From Camarhynchus parvulus (lineage: Eukaryota > Chordata > Aves > Passeriformes > Thraupidae): a stretch of 64,000 nt of DNA. The stretch is from positions 186,001 through 250,000 of the forward strand of contig NC_044574.1 of assembly GCF_901933205.1 (NCBI RefSeq), in the 5' to 3' direction. Every line of letters begins with the position of its first letter. The stretch's first letter is position 1. The position numbers and the translations under genes were made by a program. Below the pieces are notes generated by a model that had not been told where the DNA came from, ran no database searches, and saw only the letters and a program-made list of their open reading frames with translations. Positions 44,851 through 58,255 of this stretch are shown here, piece after piece.

Positions 44851-46499
44851 CACAGCTTGCCCAAACTCAGGTGCCTGCTTTCCTCTCTTTGGCTGGCAAA
44901 ACTCCCTGTCCACCCTGGCACTCCTGTTTCACTTGGAATCTTGAATAACAGCCCAGAAAGAACAGAGCTCATTTAATTCCAGGAGCCAAACCCTGCAAAT
45001 CTTTCTTAGCTGTCAAAGCAGCATTTCTGTATTCACATGGCTTTAGCCAGAGTCTGTGTATACGTCAATTCACTTACACTTTCTCCCAAATACCCCACAT
45101 TTCTGATTTCAAATTAGATTTCTTTTGCCATGCCCTATTTTTTGACCCTTCTGGTGCCCTCTCCCCTACCCCCCAGTCTATGTGGACTGCAATGTACTTA
45201 TTTCCTTCAAACAATTCTTGCATTTTCCTGTAAAAAATCTTAGGAGCAAGTGAAAAACCTGAGGGAAATTTTTATAAGGAACATGTCCCATCAGGGGCAT
45301 TGGAAATGCAGACTTACAAAGTCTTCCTAGTCAGGGCAATTTGCAAAGACCCAAGAGGGGCAGATCACAGGATGAAGAAACACCCCATCTCCAGCTATTG
45401 TCTTCCAAATACCTCCCTTGCTACACACAGGAAAACATTTTCTCTGAATATTCCTACTGAGTTGTTTGGGATCTAATCTCCATCTGAGGGACTTGTGCTT
45501 CTTTCCTGCTGCTCCCAGGGGCAGGCATATTGCAGTGACTTCTATTTTGAAAAACTGTTTTCAGTGTTTGCAGATAATCCCAACCCTTCCCTTAACTTCT
45601 GCCTCATGAGCAGAGCAGCATTTCTGGAGGCTGAAGCACTGAGGGTTCAGGATCTGACAGCATAGATTTCTATGCCCTGCTCACCAGTGCTATTAAAGAC
45701 ATCTCAACACTGTTTTATTTTCTCCTTTTCCCCTGGTCTACACTTCCTTGCAGTGTATCCCTTTCCAGATGCCATCCAGTCATTCACATCCTTTTTCCCA
45801 CTCACAAGGGTCTCTCCATCTGCTGTAGTCTCTGGTTGCAGCCAGTTCCCAGGGAGGAGTTGTTGACCACAAAAGAGATGGTGGAGCGAGGCTGAGGGTG
45901 AGGAGAGGGATGGTTCTGCTGGTGATCCACTGCTGCACAGCTGCTGACACATAAACTGGGAACAGAATGGCGCTGGCATTCCTGCCATGGGTTCTCCCTC
46001 TCTGGCATAACCAAGAACAAGACCTTGAACTTCTGTTGTGGCACAGGTCAGAACATGTGATGGGTGATGAGAGGGGCAACAGCTCCAAGGAGACAAAGTA
46101 ATTTGAGGATATGGACCCTTTTGGGCAAGACCTTCAGAATGACATCCAGGCTGCTTCTGTCATGTCCCACCACACTCTCCACAGAATAAGAGATTTTCCC
46201 CTCCAAATTCTGCTTTAAAATCCATTTCTCCTCATGCCACAGAATTGCTTACACAGAAATACATTCTCCCAGGGGCTGCTGGACCCTGTCAGAGAGTCTG
46301 TGTATGTGAGCTACTAGAGGTGGTAGAAAAGTCACATCTTTATCTTTCCAACTCTTAAGAAGAATGAGATCGCAAAGGAGTGGAAAAAGAAAGAAGCAGG
46401 CAAAAGAACCAGATGAATTATGGATCAACCTCATGGATAACACTGTCCAGGAAAGCAGGTGTGACATGGGATTTGACCTCTCCAAGACACTGGGCACAG

Positions 46500-47370
46500 G
46501 TCCAAGAGTGAGTGGCCTCTGAGCACTCACAGCCAAGTGGGTGCTCATGAACACAGAGCTCCAAAACCAGAAAAGGCACATTTTCAGACTCAGTGGTGTT
46601 TGAGAGTCTCTCCTGAGTCTGGTACTGTTCAATATTCCCATAATGGCTCCAGTGATGGAATAGAGAACAGATTTCTGTAATTTGTGGCTGACAGAAGATG
46701 AGGAGGGGGTCACAAGCAATGGGCAAGACAAGACTGGAATTCAGAATTATCTTGGTCTCTTCAAGGCAGTGTATGAAATCAGGAGGATGACACTGACTAG
46801 AAGCAAAAGTGGCACTGGGAGATGTGAGTGTGAAAGGACAGGAGGGAAAAGCAAAGCTAGGAAATAGAAGCAAGGGAGATATGGCCGTGGGGAGAGAGGT
46901 GGTCACAGGCTGAACAGGGAAAAGAAGCAGGATGAAAAACAGAAAACATGTGGTTGGGAGCATAAGTAGTATGTATTTATCACAGGAAGCAATTATTCTG
47001 CACTTCTCAGCCCCAGTAAGGCTTCAGCTGGAGTTTGGGTCATCTTTTGATAAGACAACATATGTTAAGGAAGATGACAAGATCCCAGAGGAATTTTATT
47101 AAAATTATAAATGGTTTGCAGGCTGAGGTGAGGATGAAAGAAAAGGATTTGTGTAGTTTAGGATGAAGGCTGTGAAGAAACAAGATCAGAGCACTCAAAT
47201 ACACAAACAAGACATTTTAGATGTGTACAGTGATAGATATCCCTCCACTGTTGTGAGACATGAGATGAGATGTAATTCTGAATAAATGTGCAGCAAGGGA
47301 GATTTAGATCAATATTAAGAAAAATGTTACATGGGAAGTTAAAAAGTGGAACAGATTATGGAGAGTCTGT
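46500..47370 (+). repeat. Ancient CR1 remnant with part of the ORF2 end
   Basis: ctggtactgttcaatattcc and gtgatggaatagagaaca match the end of the CR1 reverse-transcriptase ORF region as I recall it. Farther on, gggagatttagatcaatatt and gttaaaaagtggaacagatt match the untranslated part. It is heavily mutated, with many indels; nothing is translatable. Confidence 0.55.
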
Positions 47371-47639
47371 TTAATCCCCAGCAGTGGAATTGTTTACAAA
47401 AGCACCTGTCAGAAGCAACTCTTGCATCCTCCCTTCCCTGCTGGAGCTGTGGGTGTTGTACTTGTGGTCCCTTCCCGTTCTCTGTCCCTGTGACACCTTC
47501 CAGGGGACACCTTGTGGCAGCTGTGGGTTGTGAAACGAGGACAGGCACCTCCAAATCAAACAAACCACACTGGAGACAGGCACAAATGGCAGGGGAATAA
47601 CGTCTGTGTGAAGTGCGGCTCTCTCAGAACAGGCATCCC

Positions 47640-47702
47640 CCTCCTCAAGGCCAGACCAGACACTGGGGCTGGAGCAAGCTGGGACAGTGGTGGTGTCCCT
47701 GG
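47640..47702 (+). repeat. CR1 LINE short remnant
   Basis: gacactggggctggagcaag followed by ctgggacagtgg and ggtgtccctgg, no tail. Confidence 0.6.
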
Positions 47703-50235
47703 CCAGCACTCCCTGGGTAGCTCTTCCCTGCCTCACCAGGCTCCAACACAGCTCCTAACACTCTGTTTCTATCCACTGGCTCCCACCAAACACTGGCACA
47801 CCAAGCTGCAGAAAGGTGGCTGGGTTTTTAAAGCACATGCTGGAGGTCTATGTCCTCCTTTGCCGTCCCTGCCAGAGATCTGAAGGAACTGCTGTTCCAG
47901 GGCAAGCTGAGCCCATTTGCACAGCCCACAGCCTCCTCTGTGCCCGGAGCAGCTTGGAAGGCAGAGCATGGAGCATCCCTGTCCATGCTGCCAATAACAA
48001 CATCAGGGCAATGCCTTCAGAGACAGAGCTCTGGGAACACAGAGTTCATCCAGCTCTCCGGGGCAGCTGTGATGCCCACGGCATCAAACAGCCCTAAAAA
48101 TGTCTGATGCTCTTGGTTCAGGCAGGGTCCAGCAGTCATTTTCAGGCCCTGCTCTTGCTGTAGAGAAGAGAGGAGAAAATTACATTTTCCTCGTTTGATC
48201 TCTGGCACTTGCTGGATCAGAAAAGTCTACGGGTGTTGAGTTTGAACTGCTGCCAGACCAACAATTGTTAGCAAAAATGGACAGGATTTGGATCCTGCCT
48301 TCAGCGGTTTCAACACTCTTATCTGTCCTGCACATCATTCCATATAACTAAGCACTGGAAAACCTTCCAACTCTGCCTGCAAAGCACAAGAGCAGCCAAG
48401 ATGGGCCAAGACAACTCTGCAGACCTTGAGCATTCATTGCTAAGGACAGAATCTCACCCGTTTTTAAAGGGTCATTTATCAATGAACTCTCTTCTTAATG
48501 CACCTCTTTGAAGCACTTAAATGCCAGCGTGCTCTGTGCTGCATGGTTATGATGGGGATCCCAGCCATGTGTCAAGCAGCAACTGTGACCCCTTTTTCTG
48601 TGATTAAGTTCATTTTTGTTCCATCCAATTTTTTTTGTACATGATTAACTGGTGAATAAAAAGGCCATTTTTTATTTTTCTTTGCAAGGGCTGAAGCAAT
48701 TTTAATAATATATAATTCAACACTTGCTATGCCATTTGCATTCCCTGCTTTAAGATGAATTTGGCACTAAACAAGCACTCAATTATACTCCCCCGCCTCT
48801 ATTTTCTTTGGAAGTTGCAAAATTCATTCAAACAAAAGCTAAACCCTCCTGAAGATTTATGAAGATTAATGATGATTAAACTCAAAGAACAGAGATTCTC
48901 CTCCTGACGTTACAAAGCCACAGGGCTCCAATAAATGTCCTCCAGTGACACTTTTCCAGGCAACCCTGGGTTCAAAGACAAAATTGTGTATATGTCTGTA
49001 CCAGCACAGGTCATTGCATCTATCCATCATCCCTTCATCTCTCACTGACCTTTTTTTGCCTCTGACACTAAATATTAGACATGAAGGCTGGAGTTTGTAA
49101 GCCCAAATCAGAAGCGAGGGCGAATAAGGCATACAGCAAAATTGGAAGAGGAAACCAAGTTGGAAAAACCAGGGAAGATTTCAGCTGAGGAAGGGAAAAG
49201 GCAGTGAGAAGTGAGTGGTGACACAAGACAACTGGAATTTAGGCATATAGCCATACATATGTATTTACACATATAGGAAAACAGTTAGGGAATACCAAGA
49301 GGAACCCAAATTAGGTACTTGCAGTTACTCTCTGGAACCACTGCTGTGCCCTCAGTGACTTGAGGAAAGCCTGGGGAGCCTCACTTAGCTGGGACAACTG
49401 CCACAGTCCATGGGGCTCATGGTGGGGCAGTCTGACTACAAACAGAGGGTGGGAGGGCATGGAGGGGAAAGGCAGGATGTGCTGGAACAGCAAAACCTCA
49501 AAACCATGAGAGCTTACATTGGAATCAACAAGACTCCACACTAGAGAGGCACTGAGGTTGTAAATGCAAGGATTCACAATCTGAGATGTGCCATGAATAA
49601 TCCAGAAGGAGCTGAAATCCACGCTCCCATCCCACACCAGCACAAGGGCACAGTCACATAACAGCCCAGCCTGTGCATTAATACAGCCTCACACAGAGGA
49701 GGGATTCTCATTACACCTGTCTGCCTTGCCCGGAACATCAGCTGGCTGTCAGACCAGAGATACTATTTTAATCATCAGACCTGGGTGAGAATTGTACCTG
49801 TGGAGGCAGTGCAAGCCTTGTGTCTGTACCCTGTGTAATATTTAGAGCGCTGTGCTGAGCAGGGAGAGGCTGCATTGTGAGATCTGCACGGCCTTGGCAA
49901 GTCTTTCCTAATACACCTCATAAAAGGGAGAGCAAAAGAGATATTTCAGCTGGGTAACTGAGTCATAAAAAGCATAAAACCAATGTGGAGGACACAGAAT
50001 AAGGAAACACAGTGGAAACATGGTGAGAAAGAGAGAAGATGAATGGATCATGTCTTGGGGTAGCTCCAAAACCAGGATGATAAATTGGTTTTCCCTAGGG
50101 CTGCTGAGTTGAGGCATTGGGCAGAAATGGGCAACAAATGAACAACAAAGGCAGTGTGTTAAAAAATAAAATATAGAGTATAAAGCAAGTAGTAACTTAT
50201 CTGTCATGTAAGGGTGGTACAGAGGAAAAGAAGTC

Positions 50236-50341
50236 AAGGCCTGCTTGGAGCAACCTGGTCTAAAGGAAGGTGTCCCTGCCCATGGAACAAGATGAGCTTG
50301 AAGGTCCCTTCCAACCCAAACCATTCCATGGTTCTCTGATA
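50236..50341 (+). repeat. CR1 LINE 3' fragment
   Basis: A forward copy, ggagcaacctggtctaaagg ... ccattccatggttctctgat, about 220 bp from the minisatellite. Confidence 0.85.
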
Positions 50342-50560
50342 ATTGTGTTGGCAGCCATTTAGTTTCCCCCCTGAGATAAGTGTCCTTGTTTCTGTGTCAC
50401 TGCAGGAGCCAGCTGCCCACCTGTGGGTATTTAGTGCAGCCTGGGGACCCTCCACGGTATCTGAGACAGGAACAGGGCTACAGGTGGGACACAGTCCCAT
50501 GGGAATCCTGCCTGCTCCTGGAGCAGCAGCTGAGCAGAGCTCCAGGCAGGGCAGCCCCTC

Positions 50561-51338
50561 AGTCCTGATGAAACTGGAGGGAGACAGCCCCTGGAGCCCA
50601 GTCCTGGCAGGTGAGACTGGAGGGAGACAGCCCCTGGAGCCCAGTCCAGGTGAAACTGGAGGGAGACAGCCCCTGGTGCCCAGTCCTGACAGGTGAAACT
50701 GGAGGGAGACAGCCCCTGGAGCCCAGTCCTGGCAGGTGAAACTGGAGGGAGACAGCCCCTGGAGCCCAGTCCAGGTGAAACTGGAGGGAGACAGCCCCTG
50801 GTGCCCAGTCCAGGTGAAACTGGAGGGAGACAGCCCCTGGAGCCCAGTCCTGACAGGTGAAACTGGAGGGAGACAGCCCCTGGAGCCCAGTCCAGGTGAA
50901 ACTGGAGGGAGACAGCCCCTGGAGCCCAGTCCTGACAGGTGAAACTGGAGGGAGACAGCCCCTGGAGCCCAGTCCAGGCTGAGGGAACACCCCGGAGCCC
51001 GCCAGGTGAAACTGGAGGGAGACAGCCCCTGGAGCCCAGTCCAGGTGAAACTGGAGGGAGACAGCCCCTGGAGCCCAGTCCTGACAGGTGAAACTGGAGG
51101 GAGACAGCCCCTGGAGCCCAGTCCAGGTGAGACTGGAGGGAGACAGCCCCTGGAGCCCAGTCCTGACAGGTGAAACTGGAGGGAGACAGCCCCTGGAGCC
51201 CAGTCCTGACAGGTGAAACTGGAGGGAGACAGCCCCTGGTGCCCAGTCCTGACAGGTGAAACTGGAGGGAGACAGCCCCTGGAGCCCAGTCCTGGCAGGT
51301 GAAACTGGAGGGAGACAGCCCCTGGAGCCCAGTCCTGG
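50561..51338 (+). repeat. 18-copy minisatellite, 43/39-bp units
   Basis: By hand count there are 18 units starting gtgaaactggagggagacag and ending ...cccagtcctgacag (43 bp) or ...cccagtccag (39 bp), with one unrelated 28-bp interruption near 50975-51005. Units are almost identical; variants are tgac/tggc in the tail and gagccc/gtgccc. Because 43 and 39 are not multiples of 3, the three stop-free - strand frames here (up to 386 codons) rotate through each other and are not credible proteins. Confidence 0.97.
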
Positions 51339-52984
51339 TCCCGCAGCAGCACTGCTGAGCGCGCAGGGAAATGGAGAGAGGTGATTGTGACCATGAAGTC
51401 CCAGGGTCAAACGTGGCCATGATGAACCTCATTGTTCAGAGAAGGGCCCTGACCTGTGTCAGAGAGTAAAAAAGCACCTGGAGCCAGACAGACTGAGAGC
51501 CTGCTGAGGGTGGGACAGGCTTTTCCTGCTCACCACAGCAGCCCAGAGACAGCAGTGCCCCCAGCCCTGCACCCAGCAGCACTTCCCAAACTCCAGGAGA
51601 GGAGCAGCATCCTGAGCCACAGTGTCTGCACCTGAACCAGACCTGCAGTTACAGCAATGGCAGGTTCCCTCCATCCCAGAGATCCCAGGGGATGGAAGGA
51701 AATTAAATAATAATAAGTTATTAAGCAAGGTTTGAACCTTGCGCTGAACTTTCTCCTTATGCCCTCACTATTTCTGCCATCTGTTTTTGGTCTCAGCTTA
51801 AATAACCAAACATCAATTTTGCTGTAAGAAATTATCATGTAATCCAAGATAACTTGAGCCATACAAAGGTCTAGTAACTTGCTTGAAGGCTTCTTTTACC
51901 CTTGTAAAACAAGAGTTCACCCAGCAACAGGAGCAGAATCCTAATATTTAATTACTGGCTGCAGTTCACACACAATTATTTATGACACGCTTTCAATGAT
52001 TATTCATAGGTTTCATACTGGGGGTGGGGAGAGGTCAGCAGGTTGCAAACAAGCCTGAAATTCAGAATTACTTTCTGAGGAGAGTTGAGGAAAGATGATT
52101 ATGATGGAAAATGCAAGAGAAGAGCATAAAGAAAATTGATTATGAAGATTTACCAGGAACATGTGTACTATTAAAAATCTCTATTGCACATCAGTGAATT
52201 TCAGACACTTAAATCAACAGAACCTTTAAAGGGAAATCATATTTTTTATCATCTAATCAATGTAGGTAAAAGAGTTGTTGGTCTCTCTTCCCTGTTCCCT
52301 GTTGACTTCAGCTTCCCAATTTAGAGAAGCTTAGAATTCAATCTAATTTTAAGTGTCATGAAGTTTGAATAGACCAGAGGCAACTGAAAAAGGCAGAAGT
52401 AATAAAGTTCAACTTTCGTCCTAACTGTCTGTAAAACCCAGCTAATCCCAGCTCTCCTTGAATGGTGTTTGCAATTCCAATAACCCTTTTCCCCGCACAT
52501 GGAGCTGCTCTCAGCCTCGTGCTGCTCTGCTGAAGAAAACCCAGACTGTGCCAGTAACCTACTGTGGGACCTTTCCTCCTCCACCTGACCATGAAAAGCA
52601 GCTCTGGGCTGTCTGGGGCCTGGCAGGGACCCTGTCACTGCTCCAGTGCAATTCCTCTGCTCCTTTCCCTGACAGAGTCACAGCTGTGCTTGCAGGAGCT
52701 GCCGCAGCCAGGGCCAGCACTGCAGGCTGAGTGCAGGGACAAAGGGCTGCGCTGGCTGCTTTCCACCTTGGAAGTGTTTTTCCAGCTGTGGATGAACTCA
52801 GGATCCCAGTGCCCAAGGAAGAATTAAGCTGCCACAGCATTTCCCCATGGCACCCCCAGTGTTGGCCTTTCTGCTGAACAGCAGAGAGATTCTGGTGCAG
52901 GAGAGGGCTGGAGGTCCCCTTTAACTCAGAATATCTGATTCTGACATTCTGTGCAGGCTGGGAACCTCCAAACGAGGTAGTGAC

Positions 52985-53240
52985 TGCAGTGCCCTGGTTA
53001 AAAAGATCACAGAATACCTTGATTTGAATGGGACCCAGCAGGATAATCCAGTGCAGCACCTGGCCCTGCACAGACACCTCAAAATCCCACCCTGGGCATC
53101 CCTGGAGTGCTGCCCCAACGCTCCTGGAGCTCGGGGCTGTGCACATTCCCTGGGGGCACCCTCTGGGGAAGAACCTTTCCTGAGATCCAACCCAAACCTG
53201 CCCTGGCCCAGCTCCAGCGTTCCCCGGTCCTGCCCCTGGG
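52985..53240 (-). repeat. CR1 LINE fragment, second subfamily
   Basis: A reverse copy: gggacccagcaggataatcc ... ggaagaacctttcctgagat. Confidence 0.85.
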
Positions 53241-53728
53241 CACCAAAGGTCGCTACACCGTTTGAAAAGACAGAAACCACGAGGAGGAGGTGACAGCTAG
53301 GAGGGACCAGGAGGAGCCCATCTCTGCAGCATCCCCACCCTTGGAGAGGCCCAGAGGAGGACCCTGCTGGGTGTGCAGCCTTTCCAGACATCCTGGGAGT
53401 GCAAGCCCTGCCTGGTGTGGGCCTTGCTGAATTACTAGCAGGTGTAATGGAGGCAACAAGGCCAAGGAGAGGCTGCAAGTTAGGGTGGGCACAGGGGGTG
53501 TAGGAATGGAGGATGAACAGAGGCTGATGTGCTCACTCATCAGAACAGAGCCAATGTGTCTAGAGCAGAGGCTGGAGGCGGCTCAGTGTAGGGTCACTGG
53601 GAGCAAAAACTGCGCCTGGGGGCAAGAGGGTGAAGGTCTGGAGCCCTGGCTGGGCCCTGGCAGGACCTGCACTGCAGCAGGACATGCTGGCCTGGCTCTG
53701 CTGAGGTGAGCAGGCAGCTGATGCAGCC

Positions 53729-53862
53729 CAGGGGGGGCTGCAGTGGGGGCTGCAGTGGGGGCTGCAGGGGGGGCTGCAGGGGGGGCTGCATTGGGGGGCT
53801 GCATTGGGGGGCTGCATTGGGGCCTGCAGGGGGGCCTGAAGGGGGGCCTGAAGGGGGGCCAG
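53729..53862 (+). repeat. G-rich CTGCA minisatellite
   Basis: Units of 13-16 bp, ggggggctgca with g or tt spacers, then a ggggggcctgaa variant. The + strand has more than eight runs of five to seven G with loops of about seven bases. Confidence 0.93.
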
Positions 53863-56572
53863 GCAGGCCCTGAGGCAGCAGAGCACGGGGGGAGGCAGGG
53901 CTGACCCCTCCCTCACACAGCCCAAAGGATTGCACCCACTCACGGTGGCCATGGCCCCAGAAACTGGTCTTTGGCTCAAGTCTGTTTTCCAGAGAAGAGC
54001 TCTCATTGACAGGGAAACCTCAAGAGGGAAAGAAGTCTGTTATCATCCCAGGAAGTTTGTTGCAAAGGTTAATCACCCCTCTTGCCAAAATGTGCTTTCT
54101 TTGGCTCCTTTGGTTGTAACTGGCCCAAATTCTTTCCCCACCTCTTTTTGCTGCTTTCCTGTGAGGATTAAATTCTTGGAAACCCCTTAATAAAAGAATC
54201 ACTCATCTTCCTTCTGCCACAACTTCACTCCTTAAAACGTCTGTCCCTGGGAGGTCTTTGCAGAATTCTAGACCATTTCTGTAGTCCTGCAATCCACTGA
54301 TCCAACTCTGGCTCAAACTCTGCCCTCCCAGGCACGGGTGGGTGCCTGTCCCCCTTTTCCTGACATCCACCTGAGCTCTGCTGGTTTGCCCCAGTGTGGA
54401 GCTTTCATCTGTGTGCCCATGAAGGCTTTGAGCGCTGCACACAACATCTCAGCAAATCATCAGCACTGCCTGTCTGCCATGCCCCTGACTCCTCTCTCTG
54501 CTGAAATATCACCATTCTGTCATGAGGGATTGTGTTTTCCTCCCTCCTGGAAACCTGGAGCCTGCATTCAGCTAAGGAAATGCTCACAGCATCTGCCTCG
54601 CTTGTCTACCAAAGATGAGGATTTGTGTCTTCAGTTATTCAATATCTCCACACTACAGATTTTTATCTTGTCCAAGAAGAGTATCAATATTTTTAATCAT
54701 GCAGTTAAAGACCATATCAGAATGGAAACGCACAGGAGGAAGGGAATTACACGGCACAGACAGCCTTGGATCTGTCACTGCCTGTCTTCTGACTGCTTAG
54801 CTTTCCTGCCTCAACCTTCTCTGATAACATCACACCATCCTCCCTCACCAGGTACCAGTGGGTGTAATGTACCTGTGCTGACCTCCCAGTGTCCTCAGGA
54901 ATGCAGAACAAACGCAAAAAAAAAAAAACATAACCACTTCTCCAGCTGCCTTAGAGAGTGGCACAGGCACCTCATCCTGCCCTGCTGAACCTCCTCCCTC
55001 CCTGAACCCTCTGCACCTGCAGAGCACACATGGGGCCAGCAGCCAGCCCCACATTCTCAGAGCCTGCTTTGGGACGTGTGCCTGCTGGGATGCAGCTCAG
55101 GTGAGGGCTCCTGGCCCTGCTTCCAGCAATGGGAACTGCTCAGCCACTCCATGCCTTGGCTGCTCCAGCTGGAGGCACTGGCACGCAGCTTTGAGACCCT
55201 GGGTGCTCTGCCAAGCAGGTGACAGCCACAGGGTGTGTATTTCTGCTGGCTTTGGAGTGAAGCTGGAGCGCTGCAAAACTGGGAGCTGTGGTGTCTGTGC
55301 ATGGCTGGCTCAGCTGGCCAGGGGCATCTGCTCATGGCAGGGCTGTGCCTGGGAGCAGATCCCCAGGGCAGGGCCCCTGGTGGCCCTCGGTGCCCACGGG
55401 ACACAGGGAGCTCCAGGGCTGAGCAAGAAGCCAATTCAGAAGTGTGTGATTAAATAAGGAAGAAGTTCCTAAATCCTGGAGGGATTTTGATCATTTCAGC
55501 CTAACTTGGTTTTCTGGAGCTGAATCCCCTCTCTTCCAAGGTGCCTCTGTACCACTACTGGCCACATCCCCTCCGAAGTGCTTATTTCATCCTGCACCCA
55601 ATTCCAGTTTTCTTTGAGCCCTCATGGGGCACTTTCAGAGACAGATTTCATGGAAACACAATTGAGGTGGGTTGAACTCTGACCTGAGAAGTTCCCCTGA
55701 GTTCAACAAGCATCCTCAAGCCTCCTACATCTACCACAGGTCTGGGCTGATGGTTGGGGGCCAGGTATTGAACCCCAAGTTCCCCTGGCAGTCACAAACT
55801 GCATCTGGGATTGCATCACAAACAGACGCTGGCCACAAACTCCACTGTCCTTTGGCTCTGAACCCTGGGCCAGCACCACCCCTGTCCCTCCACCCCCTCC
55901 AGGCAGTCCCTCTCTGGTCTGCTTTTGTGAGCTGGGAATTTTGTACTACACTTGTGCTGCACATCCATCCCAGCTGGCTGCAGTGCCATTCTCCACGGAG
56001 AAACCCCCATTTCAGGAATTAAAGCTGGCACAGCTGAGTGCAGACAGGGCTGACTCAGACTGTTCTGATGTTATGCGGATTTACACCGGCCTGGGGGAAG
56101 CCTCACTGCTTCTCCCTGTCTGAGACTGAACAGCCATGGGCGCAAGAGAATGAACAGATGACAGGATCAGAGACCATGAATCTAGAACGTGCAGCTGGAA
56201 TTTCCCCAGCAGACTCATAATGCAAAACATCCCAGAAAAGGCCTGTGATATATGAATTAATGTAAGGACAAGTTTTGATCGTAGTCACACCACTTTGAAA
56301 CCACAGAAATTCCACAGAGCTCAGCTTGGTGGCTCTGGGTGTTTGCTGACATCACAGATGCCTCTAGTGCACAAGGAACAGGCTTTGATCTTATTTCGAT
56401 GGTGTCAGTTCTGCACTGAAGCCAGTGGTGTATCAAAGTGTGAGATCAAAGGCAAGTTTCCTGTGCTGGTGTGCCTGGGTAGCTCTGCTTCCTCTTGGGG
56501 ACACACAAACGTGTCCTGGGAGGCCCTGGCCCTGCCAGTGCTCAGCAGGGTTGTTGCAGAGTTTCTGCTCTG

Positions 56573-56815
56573 AACCACAGAATCACAGCTTCATTCAGGC
56601 TGGAAAAGACCTCCATGATCATCGAGTCCGTCCTGTGACTGATCCCCCCCCCTTGTCCCCAGCCCAGAGCGCTGAGTGCCACATCCAGGCATTCCTTGGG
56701 CACCTCCAGGGATGGAGACTCCAAACCTCCCTGGGCAGCCCCTGGCAAGGCCTGACCACCCTTTCTGCGAAGAAATTCTTCCTAATCCTCAGTGAAATCC
56801 TCTTTGTGGTGAAAC
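56573..56815 (-). repeat. CR1 LINE fragment
   Basis: A reverse copy: cacagaatcacagcttcatt, gaccaccctttctgcgaaga and attcttcctaatcctcag. Confidence 0.87.
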
Positions 56816-57190
56816 AGAAGTGAAGGAAATGAAAATCCAAATGCTGGTTTTAATTTGCCACTTCCAGGGCTGTACCAAATGGAGCACAACCCAACTGCTG
56901 CTGAGCCCTGCAGGACTTCAGCTGCTCTGAGAGCAGAGAAGAGTCCTCCAATCCATGCTGAGCAGCAGAAAATTGTGTGAAGGATGTGTCTGTCCCATCC
57001 CTTGCCTTGCGGCACCTTTACTGAGCCATCTACAAGACACTGACCCTCTGCAGCCCAGACCCTTCCCTGGTGTCACCACAAGGGCCCCTGGGAGCAGGGG
57101 GATCACCCAGTTTGGCTTGGAAAGAGAGGAAGGGTCTGCACTGTGGGTGTCCAGGTGAAATGCAGAGACCCTCATGCCTGTGTTGCTGGA

Positions 57191-57296
57191 CAGGGCCTGG
57201 CTGTGTCCCCACAGGGGTGACTGGGCCATGGTGTTTCACATCCAGGGCCTGGCTGTGTCCCCACAGGGGGTGACTGGGCCATGGTGTTTCACATCC
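57191..57296 (+). repeat. 52-bp tandem duplication
   Basis: Two copies beginning cagggcctggctgtgtcccc at 57191 and 57243; they differ by one G in a G run. Confidence 0.93.
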
Positions 57297-57361
57297 ATGG
57301 CTTGGCCAAGCAGCCACTCAGGGCAGCCCCAGTGGAGATTTATCCACCTCTGCACAGCAAA

Positions 57362-57472
57362 CTAACTCAGGGGAAGGTGTCCCTGCCCGTGACAGGAACT
57401 GGGTGAGATTTCAGGTCCCTGCCAACCCAACCCAACCCAACCCAACCCAACCCAACCCATTCTGGGATTTTA
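57362..57472 (+). repeat. CR1 3' tail with (AACCC)7 expansion
   Basis: A forward CR1 tail in which the usual ttccaacccaaaccattct has become seven AACCC units (57423-57460) before cattctgggattt. Confidence 0.88.
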
Positions 57473-58152
57473 CAACTACAGACAGGAGAGGAAGGCTGAC
57501 AGAAATGAGGAGCCTTGAATGCTCCCCAGGTCCCTCCAGGCGGCCTTCCTTGGGTACCATACACAGGGCACAGCAGAGGCAGAGCCCTGGTGCAGGGCTG
57601 GCCAGGGCCCTGCATTGTCACAGCAACCAGGCATCTCCCCTGGCCCTCTGCTCTGTGAGACATGTGCTCCTAAAACCACAGAACACTTCTGGAAATGGGG
57701 CTCCCACCTCCCCTCAGTGCCTCTAAATACAGAGCTCCTTATGTGAGAAACACAGTGGTGCTCAGGTCCAGAGAAATGACAGATCTCCTGTGGGAATCAA
57801 TGCCACTTCTTGTCAATGAAGAAAATACTGCACTGACCTTGTATGTGCTGGGCTGGGCAAAGGCACTGCCTCGTGGTTGCCATGGGGAGGGTAAGGGACC
57901 CTCTGTTACCCCCTGCTCCTGCCACAGGGTGCTGAAATGGGAGGAGCAGACCCAAGCTCAGCTGTGCAGCCACTCCACAAAGCAGACTTGGTAAGAAACT
58001 TCATTGAAACCAAAAAGGAAAGGTTTGCTTCAACTTATGTAACCAATCCTTCCCTTCCCCTAATGCACAAACTCATCCCTACATTTTATTTTGGGCAAGG
58101 CCCATTCTCAGGGAAAAATTGTCCCAGATAACAATTTTTTAAAGAAAATTTC

Positions 58153-58255
58153 TTATAGAATCATAGAATGAGCTATTATATAGAATCATAGATTAAAGGT
58201 TAGATGGGATCCTAAAGGTTGTCTAGTTCCAGCTCTCAATGAATTATCTCTCCAA
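58153..58255 (-). repeat. CR1 3' fragment with duplicated tail
   Basis: atagaatcatagaatgagct followed by a second tagaatcatagatt and ggatcctaaaggttgtctag, reverse orientation. Confidence 0.72.

Noticed and set aside
46249..46963. 160- and 181-codon - strand frames
   Set aside because: They lie antisense to an ancient CR1 and show no known domain.
50561..51338. Possible CRISPR array
   Set aside because: The repeats are directly adjacent with no unique spacers, and the genome is a bird.
50234..51432. Three overlapping - strand open frames of 283-386 codons
   Set aside because: They are the same 43/39-bp minisatellite read in rotating frames; unit lengths are not multiples of three and no splice or promoter context supports them.
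53560..54006. - strand frame starting MRALLWKTD as a signal-peptide exon
   Set aside because: It runs straight into the G-rich repeat (PLQAPLQAP) and has no hydrophobic core.
57423..57460. Telomere-like AACCC repeat
   Set aside because: Vertebrate telomere is TTAGGG/CCCTAA; this lacks the T and sits within a CR1 tail.
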